Positions 1 through 8,499 of a stretch of DNA of 63,438 nt are shown in pieces (position 1 is the first letter of the stretch; every line of letters starts with the position of its first letter). The DNA is from Catenulispora pinisilvae (GTDB lineage Bacteria; Actinomycetota; Actinomycetes; Streptomycetales; Catenulisporaceae). The translations under genes were made by a program, and so were the position numbers. The stretch spans positions 1 through 63,438 of the forward strand of contig NZ_JAAFZA010000032.1 of assembly GCF_015356865.1 (NCBI RefSeq), written 5' to 3'. The notes beneath the pieces are model-generated. The model made no database searches. It saw only the letters and a program-made list of their open reading frames with translations, and was not told the DNA's origin.

Positions 1-283
1 CAGTGGGGCGGGAGCCTCGCGGGGAGCGGGATGCGCGATCGGCTTGGTCGGCGCGATCGGCACGATCAGCTCGGTCGGCCCGGGCCTCGTGATCAGCCTG
101 GTCGGTGTAGCCAGCGTGAGCAGCACGGGCGGCTTGGTCGGCACGATCAGCTTGGTCGGCACGATCAGTTTGGTCGGCGCGGGCAGCCTGGTCGGCACGA
201 GCGGCTTGGTCGGCCCGAGCGTCGTGATCGCCGCGATCGACCCGATCGCGGCCCGAAGCGTACTCGGGGTCTGATTCAGTCAT
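1..283 (-). CDS. N-terminal part of probable MacB/FtsX-type ABC permease (runs off left edge)
   Basis: The frame opens with an ATG at 283 that overlaps the stop of the upstream ATPase gene (ATGA) and stays open to the left edge, about 94 codons. The visible protein begins [16 protein letters not shown] and then becomes a degenerate repeat built on ARADQ/DRADQ units, encoded by the 18-bp-like GTGCCGACCAAGCTGATC DNA repeats at about 40-240. No membrane segment is reached before the edge. The permease call is inference from operon position: adaptor, ATPase, then normally an FtsX-like permease. The repeat tract would be a cytoplasmic, highly charged N-terminal extension. The coding sense is supported by the coupled start and the uninterrupted frame. 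Confidence 0.6.
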   Translation of the reverse strand, partial: MTESDPEYASGRDRVDRGDHDARADQAARADQAARADQTDRADQADRADQAARAAHAGYTDQADHEARADRADRADRADQADRASRSPRGSRPT

Positions 284-1047
284 GCGCCCGATCCCCCTTG
301 CCCGGCAAGGGATGCGGCCATCGGCGCGCCGAGCACCTCGTCCGAGCGGATCCGCCCGTCCAGAATCTCCACCCGCCGCGGCAGCTCGTCGGCGATCTGC
401 CGATCGTGGGTGATCAGCGCGATGGTGGTCCCGGCCTGGTTGAGCGCGCGCAGCAGCGCCAGGATCGCGCGGCCGTTGGCGGTGTCCAGCGCGCCGGTCG
501 GCTCGTCGGCCAGCACCAGCGCCGGATCGTTGACCAGGGCCCGGGCGATCGCGACGCGCTGCTTCTCGCCGCCGGAGAGCTGGTGCGGCTGGTGGTCGCG
601 GCGGTGGGCCAGACCGACTCGGTCCAGGGCGGCCTCGGCGAGCGGCCGGCGGGACCCGCGGGGCACCCCGGCGTAGAGCAGACCGGTCGCCACGTTCTGC
701 GCGGCGCTGAGCCCTTCGATGAGCTGGAACTGCTGGAACACGAATCCGATCTCTCTGGCGCGTAGTGCGGACAGCTCCCGGTCGTTGAGGGAGTCGACGT
801 CCTGGTCCCGGACGGCCACGGTCCCGCTGGACGGCCGGTCGAGCGTCCCCATCAGGTTGAGCAGCGTGGACTTGCCCGAGCCGGAGGGCCCGACGATCCC
901 GACCAGTTCGCCGGCCTCGATGACCAGGCTGGCCGCGTCGAGCGCCCGCACGCCGCCGGGGTAGTCCTTCGTGGCGCGGTCCAGTCTCAGCACCGGACTT
1001 CTCAGGCCCGGAGTTCTCAGGCCCGGACTTCTCAGCACCGTGCTCAC
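280..1047 (-). CDS. ABC transporter ATP-binding protein, MacB/LolD type
   Basis: This 255-aa nucleotide-binding subunit would energise an export or lipoprotein-handling permease at the membrane. Walker A (GPSGSGKST), the ABC signature (LSGGEKQR) and Walker B (LVLADEP) are all present, with the [18 protein letters not shown] segment typical of MacB/LolD proteins. The GTG start at 1047 overlaps the stop of the adaptor gene (GTGA), so translation is probably coupled. The N-terminus has a small [15 protein letters not shown] repeat. With the upstream adaptor and the downstream permease fragment it forms a MacAB-like tripartite set. The substrate cannot be read from the sequence. Confidence 0.92.
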   Translation of the reverse strand: MSTVLRSPGLRTPGLRSPVLRLDRATKDYPGGVRALDAASLVIEAGELVGIVGPSGSGKSTLLNLMGTLDRPSSGTVAVRDQDVDSLNDRELSALRAREIGFVFQQFQLIEGLSAAQNVATGLLYAGVPRGSRRPLAEAALDRVGLAHRRDHQPHQLSGGEKQRVAIARALVNDPALVLADEPTGALDTANGRAILALLRALNQAGTTIALITHDRQIADELPRRVEILDGRIRSDEVLGAPMAASLAGQGGSGA

Positions 1048-2120
1048 GAGACGGTCACGACCTTCAGCCCCTCGGTGATCCCCTGCCCGGAGATCTGCAC
1101 GAGTCCGTTGGCGAACAGCCCGGTCTGCACCCCGACCAGCATGCTGGTCTGCCCGTCGCCGGTGACCACCTGCACCGCGTAGCCGCCGCCCTGAACCGCC
1201 ACCAGCGCCTCGATCGGCACAGCCAGGACGTCGGTGGCCGAACCCGTGGTCACGGTGATACCGACCGAACCGGAGTCCATACCGGCCAACGCCGACTGAT
1301 CGGCGATGTCGACCGTCATCGACAATCCCCCCGCGCCGCCACCACCGCCGGAGCCCGAAGAAGCACCCTGAGAAGCCGCACCTGAAGCGGTCAACGCGGA
1401 CACGGTCCCCGTCGTCTGCTTGCCGTTCGGCAGCGAGAGCGAGAGCTTCAGCCCGGGAGTCAGCACACTGGTATCGATCTGGTGCGGGTCGACGCTCGCC
1501 GTGACGTGCTTCGTCGTCGAGCTCAGGCTCATCACATCCGCGGCGGCCGAGGCCCCGAGCTGCGCGTCGAGCGATGCTACCCGCACCGGCGCCGGAAGCA
1601 CCGCGATGTCCCCGACCGCCAGGGCGCCGCTCGCCGTGAACCCGTTCTGCTGCTGCCATTTCTTGAGCGCGTCCTCGGTGGCCGGGGTGTAGGCGTCGCC
1701 GGTCAGCACCTTGCCGTAGCCCAGAGCCCGCAGGTCCGCGTTGACCTCGGCGATGTCGGGGCCGGGCGCGGCCTGTGCGTTGATCGCGCGATAGAGCGGG
1801 GTGCCGCCGAGGAACAGGATCACGTGCTTCGCGTCGACGTCGTAGAGCGGTTGGCCCTGGCCCACCACCGCGCCTACTACCGGGAGCCACGTGACCGTCC
1901 CGCTCTTGTGACCGGTGAAGGGCGATGGCGTGCCGTAGCCGAGATTCCCCTGGAGGGTCGCGGTCGTGGCCAACGCGGTGCGCGCGATGGTGGCCGTCTG
2001 CGGCGGCACGGGCCGCGCCGCGGGTGGTGCCTTGGGTTTGAACCGCAGCATGTAGAGCGCTGTGACGGCGACCGCGGACACGACCACCGCGCTGAGGATG
2101 ACAAGGAGCCATCTACGCAC
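1044..2120 (-). CDS. Efflux membrane-fusion adaptor with peptidoglycan-binding domain
   Basis: A 358-aa protein with one N-terminal membrane anchor at residues 4-24 and then an exported portion. Residues about 120-165 ([28 protein letters not shown]) match the PG_binding_1 fold. The C-terminal half has the beta-barrel and hairpin pattern of HlyD/MacA-like adaptors ([20 protein letters not shown]), broken by a Gly/Ser-rich stretch near [11 protein letters not shown]. The GTG start at 2120 was chosen because it lies one base after the stop of the upstream lipoprotein gene and opens directly into the membrane anchor. The likely role is linking the ABC permease to the cell wall. This domain pairing is common in actinobacterial MacA-like proteins. 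Confidence 0.85.
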   Translation of the reverse strand: MRRWLLVILSAVVVSAVAVTALYMLRFKPKAPPAARPVPPQTATIARTALATTATLQGNLGYGTPSPFTGHKSGTVTWLPVVGAVVGQGQPLYDVDAKHVILFLGGTPLYRAINAQAAPGPDIAEVNADLRALGYGKVLTGDAYTPATEDALKKWQQQNGFTASGALAVGDIAVLPAPVRVASLDAQLGASAAADVMSLSSTTKHVTASVDPHQIDTSVLTPGLKLSLSLPNGKQTTGTVSALTASGAASQGASSGSGGGGGAGGLSMTVDIADQSALAGMDSGSVGITVTTGSATDVLAVPIEALVAVQGGGYAVQVVTGDGQTSMLVGVQTGLFANGLVQISGQGITEGLKVVTVS

Positions 2121-2121
2121 T

Positions 2122-2727
2122 TCAGTTGCCGATCCCTCGGGCGGCGACCTGCTTCTCGCAGTCCGGGGTGTACTGCATGCCCAGCCTGATCGACGTGGAG
2201 TCGTTGTTGGGCCCGCCGAAGGAGAAGCTCTCGATGCCGCCCTGGGCCGCATCCTGCTCGACGTACTGGACTCCCTTGTCACGCAGGCACTGCACGACCG
2301 CGTGCACGAAGTCGCCGGCTTTGGGATTGCTCACGTCGAGCTGCCAGGGCGGCAGCGGGTCCTCGGCCACACAGGCGTTCTGGGCCTTGGTCATGGCGAC
2401 CTGGTCCCCGACGTTCGTCTGCTTGCTCCAGCCGTTGCGGGCCATGCACTGGTTGTACTGGTCGTAGAGCACGTTGATCTGGGCGTTGGTCATGTCGATG
2501 GTGATGCGTGGCCGGGCGGTGGTGGCCGTGCTCGTCGCCGTCCCCGGCGAGCCGGATGTACCGGAAGAACCGGATGAACCGGACGAGCTCGCCGAGACGA
2601 GCGCGGGCAACGTCGGAACCTGGGCCTGCGGCTTGGCAGGAGCGGACGAGCACGCGGCAAGAGCGAGTGTGGCTATGGCTGAAACGCCGCCGGCGGCAAG
2701 CTGAACACGCCGAGTATGAGCTTTCAC
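2122..2727 (-). CDS. Putative lipoprotein of the ABC/two-component locus
   Basis: A 201-aa protein with a lipoprotein signal: a basic N-terminus, a hydrophobic stretch and the lipobox LAAC (Cys26), followed by a Ser/Gly/Thr-rich linker containing SSSGSSGSSGTSGSPG. The mature part includes INVLYDQYNQCMARNGW and several cysteines. Such actinobacterial lipoproteins are often found beside adaptor/ATPase/permease sets. It lies between the histidine kinase gene (44 bp away) and the adaptor (1-bp gap), so it is probably in the same operon. A function as an extracytoplasmic sensor or accessory of the transporter is inference. Confidence 0.8.
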   Translation of the reverse strand: MKAHTRRVQLAAGGVSAIATLALAACSSAPAKPQAQVPTLPALVSASSSGSSGSSGTSGSPGTATSTATTARPRITIDMTNAQINVLYDQYNQCMARNGWSKQTNVGDQVAMTKAQNACVAEDPLPPWQLDVSNPKAGDFVHAVVQCLRDKGVQYVEQDAAQGGIESFSFGGPNNDSTSIRLGMQYTPDCEKQVAARGIGN

Positions 2728-2771
2728 AGCGCACGAGCCTGCCGAGCAATTGCGAAGAACTTGTGCGATCG

Positions 2772-4550
2772 CTATGCGGGGTCCTTCGCCGCCGGCAGCC
2801 GGATGGTGAACGTCGTTCCCGCGCCCAGCGTGCTGCTCACGCTGACTTCGCCGCCGTGTGCCTCGACGAGTTGGCGCACGATCGCCAGCCCCAGTCCGCT
2901 GCCACCCGTACGCCGGTTGCGTGATTTATCCGCACGCCAGAACCGGTCGAACACCGAGGGCAGATCGGCCTCGGCGATTCCGGGCCCGGTGTCGGCGACT
3001 TCCACCAGCACCTCCGAACCGCTCTGGTAGGCGCGCAGCGTGATCCGTCCTTCCGGCGGCGTGTGCCGCTCGGCATTGGCGATGAGGTTTCCGACCGCCT
3101 GCCGCAGCCGCATCGGGTCCGCCACGACCCGCAGCTCCGGCGGTGCCGCCACCTCGGCGCGTCCACCGCCGGCCGCCGCGATGTGCCGGAGCAGTTCGCC
3201 GAGGTCGAGTTCCACCGGCTCCAGGCGCAGTTGCCCGGCGTCGGCGAGGGCGAGATCCCGCAGATCATCGACCAGGTGCTGCAACAACTGCGTCTCCTCC
3301 AGCAGCGAGGAGACCAGCTCGGCGTCCAGGTCGGCCACGCCGTCGTTGGCCGCGATCAGCCAGCCCTTGATCGTGCTCAACGGAGTCCGCAGCTCGTGCG
3401 AGATGTCGTTGACCATCTCCGTGCGCTGCCGGTCGGTTCGGGCGACGTGCTCGGCCATCTCGTTGAACGCCGCCGTCAGCTCGGCGATCTCCCAGCGGGA
3501 GCCGGTCGTGGCGCGCGCCGTCCCGTCCCCGGCGCGCATCCGCCGGGTCGCCTCGGTGAGTGCGCGGACCGGCCGGATCACCCGGTTCGCCAGCAGCATC
3601 GCGACCCCGACGGTGAGCAGGACCACCAGCGTCGCGACGCCGGCGATCCGGGTGGTGTCGGCGGAGGACAGGCCGACGGCCGCCTGGCCGCCGGCGTGGC
3701 CCAGCGGCACGGCCTCCATGAACGCGGCGGGTGCGACGTACGGCCGCAGCTGGAGCCGCCGCGCGTTGAGCAGACAGGCCCGGTCCCGCGGGTTGTCGGC
3801 CGGATCGGCGAGGTTGGTGACGTCACCCGCCCCGGTCAGAGCCAGCTTCACGGCGACGCCCTGGACGCAGCCCTTCACGGAAACCGCGAGCTGATTGAGG
3901 GCCGCCTGCTCAGTCCCGGTGGGCGTGACCCAGGGCGAGTCTTCGAACCCGACGTAACCGCCGCCCTCGGTCAGCACGGACCGGCAGCTCTGGGGCGCGC
4001 TGGACCGCGGCAGACGCAGGTAGGGCCGGCCGTCGGCCAACTCGGCGATCGTCGGGTCCAGTCCGTGCCCCTTCAGGCAGTCGGACTCCTTCTCGACGAG
4101 CACTTCCAGGTCGGAGTGTTCCTGGGGAGTGAGCTGGAACGGGCTGGCGACCTTCGGGTCGATACCGTCCGGGAACTGGGTCCCGGCCAACGCGTTGTCG
4201 ACCGTCAGCGGGTCGATGGCCACCGAGGGCTCGGCGCCCGGGCGATCCCCCGCCGACGCCGGCGAACTCTCGATCGGTGTGCCGCCGACCGGGGTGACGA
4301 CGACACGCACGGCCAACTCCTGTGCGATCCCGTCCACGAAGGGGCCGGCCCCGGACCAGTCGGTGTGGGTGGCCGCGTAGTCGACCATCGACTCGTACAC
4401 CAAGGGGTACGCGTCCTGGACGACGTTCTCGTGCTGCGCGATGGACGTGGTCGCGCGCTGGACCGACAGCCAGGCGGTCGCCGCGACGGCGCTGGCCGCG
4501 ACCAGAATGGTGCCGGCCAGCAGGCGGGTCCGCAGACCGTATCTAGGCAT
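2772..4550 (-). CDS. Sensor histidine kinase
   Basis: A 592-aa membrane kinase. The first membrane segment is at residues 10-28, followed by an extracytoplasmic sensor of about 270 residues with four cysteines (about 158, 189, 228, 259). A second membrane segment lies at 302-322, then HAMP, HisKA with the phospho-acceptor motif DISHELRTP (His385), and a HATPase_c domain with NLIANAERH, DTGPGIAEADLP and GGSGLGLAIV. The ATG start at 4550 lies 8 bp after the response-regulator stop. Sequence upstream in the same frame belongs to the regulator in another frame. It probably controls the adjacent ABC-type export locus. The sensor domain shows no recognised ligand motif. Confidence 0.93.
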   Translation of the reverse strand: MPRYGLRTRLLAGTILVAASAVAATAWLSVQRATTSIAQHENVVQDAYPLVYESMVDYAATHTDWSGAGPFVDGIAQELAVRVVVTPVGGTPIESSPASAGDRPGAEPSVAIDPLTVDNALAGTQFPDGIDPKVASPFQLTPQEHSDLEVLVEKESDCLKGHGLDPTIAELADGRPYLRLPRSSAPQSCRSVLTEGGGYVGFEDSPWVTPTGTEQAALNQLAVSVKGCVQGVAVKLALTGAGDVTNLADPADNPRDRACLLNARRLQLRPYVAPAAFMEAVPLGHAGGQAAVGLSSADTTRIAGVATLVVLLTVGVAMLLANRVIRPVRALTEATRRMRAGDGTARATTGSRWEIAELTAAFNEMAEHVARTDRQRTEMVNDISHELRTPLSTIKGWLIAANDGVADLDAELVSSLLEETQLLQHLVDDLRDLALADAGQLRLEPVELDLGELLRHIAAAGGGRAEVAAPPELRVVADPMRLRQAVGNLIANAERHTPPEGRITLRAYQSGSEVLVEVADTGPGIAEADLPSVFDRFWRADKSRNRRTGGSGLGLAIVRQLVEAHGGEVSVSSTLGAGTTFTIRLPAAKDPA

Positions 4551-4558
4551 TGATATAC

Positions 4559-5284
4559 CTAGCCACCGGAAGCAGGGGTGCTGTCGGCGATCCGATAGCC
4601 CACGCCGTAGACCGTCTGCAGGAACACCGGATTGCGCGGATCCGCCTCGATCTTGCGGCGCAGGTTCTTCACGTGGGCGTCGGCCGTGCGCTCGGTGACG
4701 AAGCTCTCCGGGCCGTGCGCCTCGTCGAGCAGCTGGCGTCGGCTGAACACCCGGCCGGGGCTGGACATCAGCGTTTCCAGGATGCGGAATTCGGCCGGGG
4801 TGCACTCGATGCGGTGGCCGTCGAGGCGGACCTCGTGCCGGACCTGGTCCAGGGAGAGCGGGCCGACGTGCAGCGGCAGCACGACCGAGCCGCCGCCGGA
4901 GCCGCTGGAGCCACCGGAGGCCTGCGCGCGCCGCAGCAGGGAGCGCACGCGCGCCATCAGTTCCCGGGGATCGTAGGGCTTGGTCAGGTAGTCGTCGGCG
5001 CCGAGGTCGAAGCCGGCGAGTTTGTCCTCGGCCGCCGAGCGGGCCGTCACCACCAGGATCGGCACGTCGTAGTCGCGGCGCAGGACGCGCAGCACGTCGA
5101 GGCCGTCGAGTTCGGGCATCATCACGTCGAGGATCAACAGATCGGGGCGGCGGCTGCGGACCTGGTCGATCGCCGCGCGGCCGTCGCCGACCACGAGGAC
5201 CGAGTGGTCCTCGCGCCGCAAATAGCGCCGGACGAGCTCGGCCTGCTTCGCATCGTCCTCGGCGACCAGTACGAACGCGCTCAT
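4559..5284 (-). CDS. OmpR/PhoB-family response regulator
   Basis: A 241-aa regulator. The receiver domain has the acidic pocket AEDDA near residues 8-12 and the phospho-acceptor Asp53 (LLILDVMMPELDG). The conserved Lys lies in the YLTKPYDPRELMARV segment. A Gly/Ser linker leads to a winged-helix DNA-binding domain (TPAEFRILETLMSSPGRVFSRRQLLDEAHG, RTADAHVKNLRRKIE). The start at 5284 was chosen because the receiver fold begins there; the longer frame adds only non-conserved residues. It is the first gene of the kinase/lipoprotein/ABC run on this strand. Confidence 0.95.
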   Translation of the reverse strand: MSAFVLVAEDDAKQAELVRRYLRREDHSVLVVGDGRAAIDQVRSRRPDLLILDVMMPELDGLDVLRVLRRDYDVPILVVTARSAAEDKLAGFDLGADDYLTKPYDPRELMARVRSLLRRAQASGGSSGSGGGSVVLPLHVGPLSLDQVRHEVRLDGHRIECTPAEFRILETLMSSPGRVFSRRQLLDEAHGPESFVTERTADAHVKNLRRKIEADPRNPVFLQTVYGVGYRIADSTPASGG

Positions 5285-5417
5285 GTCGGGTGACCATACG
5301 CGGTCCAGGAAGACGTGGCGGCCGGGTCGGCAGCGGCGTTGAGGCGGGCACGCCGCCCGCGGGATCATGAAGCTTGGACTTCTCCACGCTCCGCGGGCGC
5401 CGTGCTCGCCGGGTCGC

Positions 5418-5738
5418 TCAGTCCTCTTCGAGCACTTCCGCGAACGCGATCACCACACCGCCGGTGGCCTGCTCCTTGGTGGCCGCGACGAGCGGACCGG
5501 CCTGCGCGGCGGCGGCGCTGGCGGCGTCGTAGTCCGCGAAGTACAGGTCCAGCAGGCGGTAGGCCGGGGTCGGGCCGCCGTCCTCCTTGGGCCAGACCTT
5601 CGAGGCCTGCAACCGGGTCAGGCCGGGGAGCTTGCGGGCCAGCGCGAGCTGGTCCGGGTAGGCCGCCTCGAAGGCCTCCGGGTCGGTCGGATTGGAGTAG
5701 ACGAAGCTGATCTTGGTGGGCTTGGTGCGCTCGGACAT
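5418..5738 (-). CDS. EthD-domain protein
   Basis: A 106-aa alpha/beta-barrel monomer of the EthD family. It shows the family pattern of an N-terminal strand (KISFVYSNP), a YPDQLALARKLPGL helix and a central LLDLYFADYD strand. Relatives are small dimeric proteins of poorly known activity, originally tied to ether degradation. A strong Shine-Dalgarno sequence (AGGAGG) sits just upstream of the ATG at 5738. It is divergent from the AraC-type gene at 5804, with about 65 bp between the starts, so the regulator probably controls it. Confidence 0.85.
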   Translation of the reverse strand: MSERTKPTKISFVYSNPTDPEAFEAAYPDQLALARKLPGLTRLQASKVWPKEDGGPTPAYRLLDLYFADYDAASAAAAQAGPLVAATKEQATGGVVIAFAEVLEED

Positions 5739-5803
5739 GGTCTGCCTCCTGCGTTGTTAAGGTCGGTGTTCGCCGATCGTATTGAGAGGAATGGGCAGCG
5801 ACC

Positions 5804-6694
5804 ATGACCGCTCCGCCGGAAAACCTTGCCGATCGTCCAGCGCTCCCGGCCACGTCCGACGACCTGCTCTCGGAACTGCTCCGCAGTGTCCGGCTGAACG
5901 GGGAACGCGCCGTCCGATACGCGCCGCCGCCGGATTTCTCGGTGGACTTCGCGGGCACCGGCAGCCTGCACATCGTCGAAGAAGGCCGGCTCGCGTTGCG
6001 GATCGACGAGTCGCCGCACGTCGAACACCTCGACCGCGGCGACTTCGTCCTGCTCCCGCGCGGGGACCGGCACCGCATCGGCGACGCGGGGGAACCGGCG
6101 AGCTGGCTGTGCGGGACCTTCACGATCGGCGACCCGCAGGCCAGCCACCTGCTCGGCAGCCTGCCGGCCGTGATCATCCTGCGCGGCGGGGAGGATCCGG
6201 CGCTCGAAGGGCTCGAAGTCGCGCGCAAGATGCTGGGCCTGGAGATGCGGGCGCCGACCCAGGGCTCGGCGGTGATGGTCGCCCGCATCCTGGACCTGAT
6301 CTTCATCCAGATCATGCGCACCTGGGCCGCCGGCCCGGACGCCGAACCGAACTGGCTGGCCGGCGCCTTCGACCCGCAGATCGGGCTGGCCTTGAGCGCC
6401 ATGCACCGGGAGCCGGCCCGGGAGTGGACGGTCGAGGACTTGGCGCGGGTGTGCAGCCTGTCGCGGTCGGCGTTCGCCGCGCGGTTCGCGGACCGGGTGG
6501 GCAAGCCGCCGGCCACGTATCTGGCGCACGTGCGCCTGGACGCCGCCATGGGACTGCTGCGCGACACCTCGCTGCCGGTGACGCACATCGCCGAGCGCGT
6601 CGGCTACACCTCGGAACCGGCGTTCAGCCGCGCGTTCAAGAGCCGGTACGGCACGCCGCCGGCCCGCTGGCGAAAGGACGCCCGCGGGCGCTGA
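5804..6694 (+). CDS. AraC-family transcriptional regulator with N-terminal cupin
   Basis: A 296-aa regulator. Residues about 40-200 form an AraC-type cupin sensor (LHIVEEGRLALRID, LDRGDFVLLPRGDRH). The C-terminal 100 residues hold the paired helix-turn-helix: WTVEDLARVCSLSRSAFAARF, then PVTHIAERVGYTSEPAFSRAF. It is divergent from the EthD gene, its likely target. Cupin_6-type AraC regulators commonly sit next to oxidoreductase or EthD genes. The inducer is unknown. Confidence 0.92.
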   Translation: MTAPPENLADRPALPATSDDLLSELLRSVRLNGERAVRYAPPPDFSVDFAGTGSLHIVEEGRLALRIDESPHVEHLDRGDFVLLPRGDRHRIGDAGEPASWLCGTFTIGDPQASHLLGSLPAVIILRGGEDPALEGLEVARKMLGLEMRAPTQGSAVMVARILDLIFIQIMRTWAAGPDAEPNWLAGAFDPQIGLALSAMHREPAREWTVEDLARVCSLSRSAFAARFADRVGKPPATYLAHVRLDAAMGLLRDTSLPVTHIAERVGYTSEPAFSRAFKSRYGTPPARWRKDARGR

Positions 6695-6700
6695 CGCCGC

Positions 6701-6816
6701 GCTGCCGCCCGGCTGCCGCCCGGCTGCCGCCCGGCTGTCGGCCCCAACTGCCCTACCGCGTTGCCGCGTTGCCACCTTGCCGCCTTGCCGCCTTGCCGCC
6801 TTGCCGCCTTGCCGCC
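6701..6816. repeat. Two adjacent short tandem repeats (11 bp x3 and 8 bp x7)
   Basis: An 11-bp unit GCTGCCGCCCG is repeated three times at 6701-6733. An 8-bp unit TTGCCGCC (variants TTGCCGCG, TTGCCACC) is repeated seven times at 6761-6816. They fill the gap between the converging AraC-type and VOC genes. Neither 8 nor 11 is a multiple of three, and no gene uses them. Confidence 0.9.
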
Positions 6817-6833
6817 GCAACGGCAACACCGCT

Positions 6834-7235
6834 TCACACGCCGAACTTCTCCCGCGCCTCGGGCGTCACCGGCGTGAAGAAGTTCACCAGGTTGCCGTCG
6901 GGGTCCCGGACCAGCAGCGAACGGTTGCCCCAGGGCAGCGTCTGCGGCTCGGCGACGACGTCGGTGACCCAGGTGGCCAGCTCCTTCCACAGCGCGTCCA
7001 CGTCGTCGACCAGGAACTCGAGGATCGCGCTGCGGTTCGCTGCGGGGTCGGCGCTGCCCGGGGCGAACAGCGGGACGGTGCGCACGCTGCCGATCGCGAG
7101 CGTGGCGCCGACCGGGGTCTTCAGCTCGGCGAAGTCGGGGGTGGACCAGATGGCGGGGGTGCCGGTGGCCTTCTCGTAGAAGGCGACCGAGGCGTTGATG
7201 TCCGCGGCGATCAGGCGGGTGGAAACGAAGTTCAT
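6834..7235 (-). CDS. VOC (glyoxalase/bleomycin-resistance) family protein
   Basis: A 133-aa protein of the vicinal-oxygen-chelate fold: N-terminal module STRLIAADINASVAFYEKATG and C-terminal module LEFLVDDVDALWKELA ... LLVRDPDGNLVNFFTP. The RDPDGN turn and final Asn/Phe pattern are typical of glyoxalase-like dioxygenase or resistance proteins. It is divergent from the WYL regulator at 7327, and an inverted repeat at 7284-7308 lies between them, so it is probably that regulator's target. The substrate is unknown. Confidence 0.88.
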   Translation of the reverse strand: MNFVSTRLIAADINASVAFYEKATGTPAIWSTPDFAELKTPVGATLAIGSVRTVPLFAPGSADPAANRSAILEFLVDDVDALWKELATWVTDVVAEPQTLPWGNRSLLVRDPDGNLVNFFTPVTPEAREKFGV

Positions 7236-7283
7236 GGCGGTCTCCTTGCTGGATCTCGATCTCTTTCCTCCACCGTAGGAGCA

Positions 7284-7308
7284 ATAGTGGACAGAATCGG
7301 TCCGCTAT
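7284..7308. promoter_or_regulatory. Candidate operator between VOC gene and WYL regulator
   Basis: An inverted repeat ATAGTGGAC - 7 bp - GTCCGCTAT (one mismatch per arm pair) lies in the 91-bp divergent intergenic region. Its position and symmetry fit an autoregulatory site of the HTH/WYL protein. Binding is inferred. Confidence 0.55.
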
Positions 7309-7326
7309 CCGGGTTAATTTGAGAGC

Positions 7327-8409
7327 ATGAACCGCCCCACCGGACGCGTGCTGACCCTGCTGGAACTCCTTCAGTCCGGCGGGCTGCGGACCTCGGCCGA
7401 ACTCGCCGACCGGCTCGGCGTGGACACCCGCACCGTGCGCCGCTACGTGGACCATCTCCTCGACCTGGACATCCCCGTGGAGTCTGTACGCGGCCGCTAC
7501 GGCGGCTACCGGCTGGCCCGCGGCTATCGGCTGCCGCCGCTGATGCTGGGCGACGACGAGGCGCTCGCCGTCCTGCTCGGCCTGCTCGCCGGGGGACGCA
7601 GCGGTCTGACGGCGGCGCTCGGGCCGGCCGGGGAGACGGCCGCCGCCAAGATCCGCCGGGTGCTGCCGGCCCGGCTGGCCGACCGGCTGCGGAACGTGCT
7701 CGACACCGTGGCCTTCACCGCGGCGCCCGACCAGGACCCCGCCCCGGACGCCACGGTGCTGCTCACCGTCTCCGACGCCGTGGCCGGGCACCGGCCGATC
7801 GCCATCGCCTACACCGATCGCGGCGGCGTCCGCACCGACCGGACGCTGCACCCCTACGCCATCGTCAACCATCGGGACCGGTGGTATATCAGGGCTCTGG
7901 ATCCGGCGATCGGCGAGGAACGCAGCTTCCGGCTCGATCGGATCACCGGGGTCAGAACGCTCCCGGGGTCCTTCGAACCGCCGGTCGGCGACGGCGATCC
8001 CGCGCAAGGCCTGCTCACCGGTTTCGCCACCGCCGACTACCGCTACGAGGTGACCATCCGCGTCCAGGGAACCGCCGAGCAGATCCGGACTCGTTTCCCG
8101 GCGAGCGTGGCGATCCTCAACGCCGTCGAAGAAGGCGGCGCAGACGATTTCGCCGAAGGTGACAGCGGCCGCACTGCGCGCAGTGGTCGCGGAGATCGCG
8201 GAGATCGCGGAGATCGCGGAGATCGCAGAGGTGGCGAAAGCGCGCCATGGCAACGCCTGGAGATCCGGGCCGAACGCCTCGACTGGATCCCCGCCACCCT
8301 GGCCGCCCTCGACCTCCCCTTCCAGATCGAGCGCCCGGCCGAGCTTCGCGATCTCGTTCTCGCCCTGAGCGAACGGCTCGCGCTCCGGGCGCGCCCCGGG
8401 CTCGCGTAA
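7327..8409 (+). CDS. HTH/WYL-domain transcriptional regulator (YafY type)
   Basis: A 360-aa regulator. The N-terminal HTH_11 domain reads LELLQSGGLRTSAELADRLGVDTRTVRRYVDHL, with RGRYGGYRLA marking the wing. A central WYL domain follows (HRPIAIAYTDRGG, LHPYAIVNHRDRWYIRALDP, RSFRLDRI), then a WCX-like C-terminal region. Between them, at about 8187-8225, a 9-bp unit (GGAGATCGC) is repeated and encodes a run of GDR triplets not expected in the family; it lies in a linker. WYL proteins sense ligands or nucleic acid fragments. The divergent VOC gene is the obvious target. Confidence 0.92.
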   Translation: MNRPTGRVLTLLELLQSGGLRTSAELADRLGVDTRTVRRYVDHLLDLDIPVESVRGRYGGYRLARGYRLPPLMLGDDEALAVLLGLLAGGRSGLTAALGPAGETAAAKIRRVLPARLADRLRNVLDTVAFTAAPDQDPAPDATVLLTVSDAVAGHRPIAIAYTDRGGVRTDRTLHPYAIVNHRDRWYIRALDPAIGEERSFRLDRITGVRTLPGSFEPPVGDGDPAQGLLTGFATADYRYEVTIRVQGTAEQIRTRFPASVAILNAVEEGGADDFAEGDSGRTARSGRGDRGDRGDRGDRRGGESAPWQRLEIRAERLDWIPATLAALDLPFQIERPAELRDLVLALSERLALRARPGLA

Positions 8410-8499
8410 GAATCCAGATCAAGGCCGTCACCTGCAATTAACCCCGCAGGATGGACTATCGCCCCGACAGAATCCGCCGCGCCCCGCTACTGTCGACAC

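Noticed and set aside
44-274. 76-codon plus-strand frame of [10 protein letters not shown] repeats
   Set aside because: It is the antisense reading of the ARADQ repeat. The minus-strand frame has the coupled start and operon context.
280-2112. 610-codon frame reading through both adaptor and ATPase regions
   Set aside because: Its first half is out of frame with the adaptor and has no recognisable protein. Only the C-terminal 255 residues are real.
6701-6816. Possible CRISPR-like array
   Set aside because: Units are 8 and 11 bp with no spacers, so these are simple tandem repeats. The same applies to 27724-27848 and 53049-53106.
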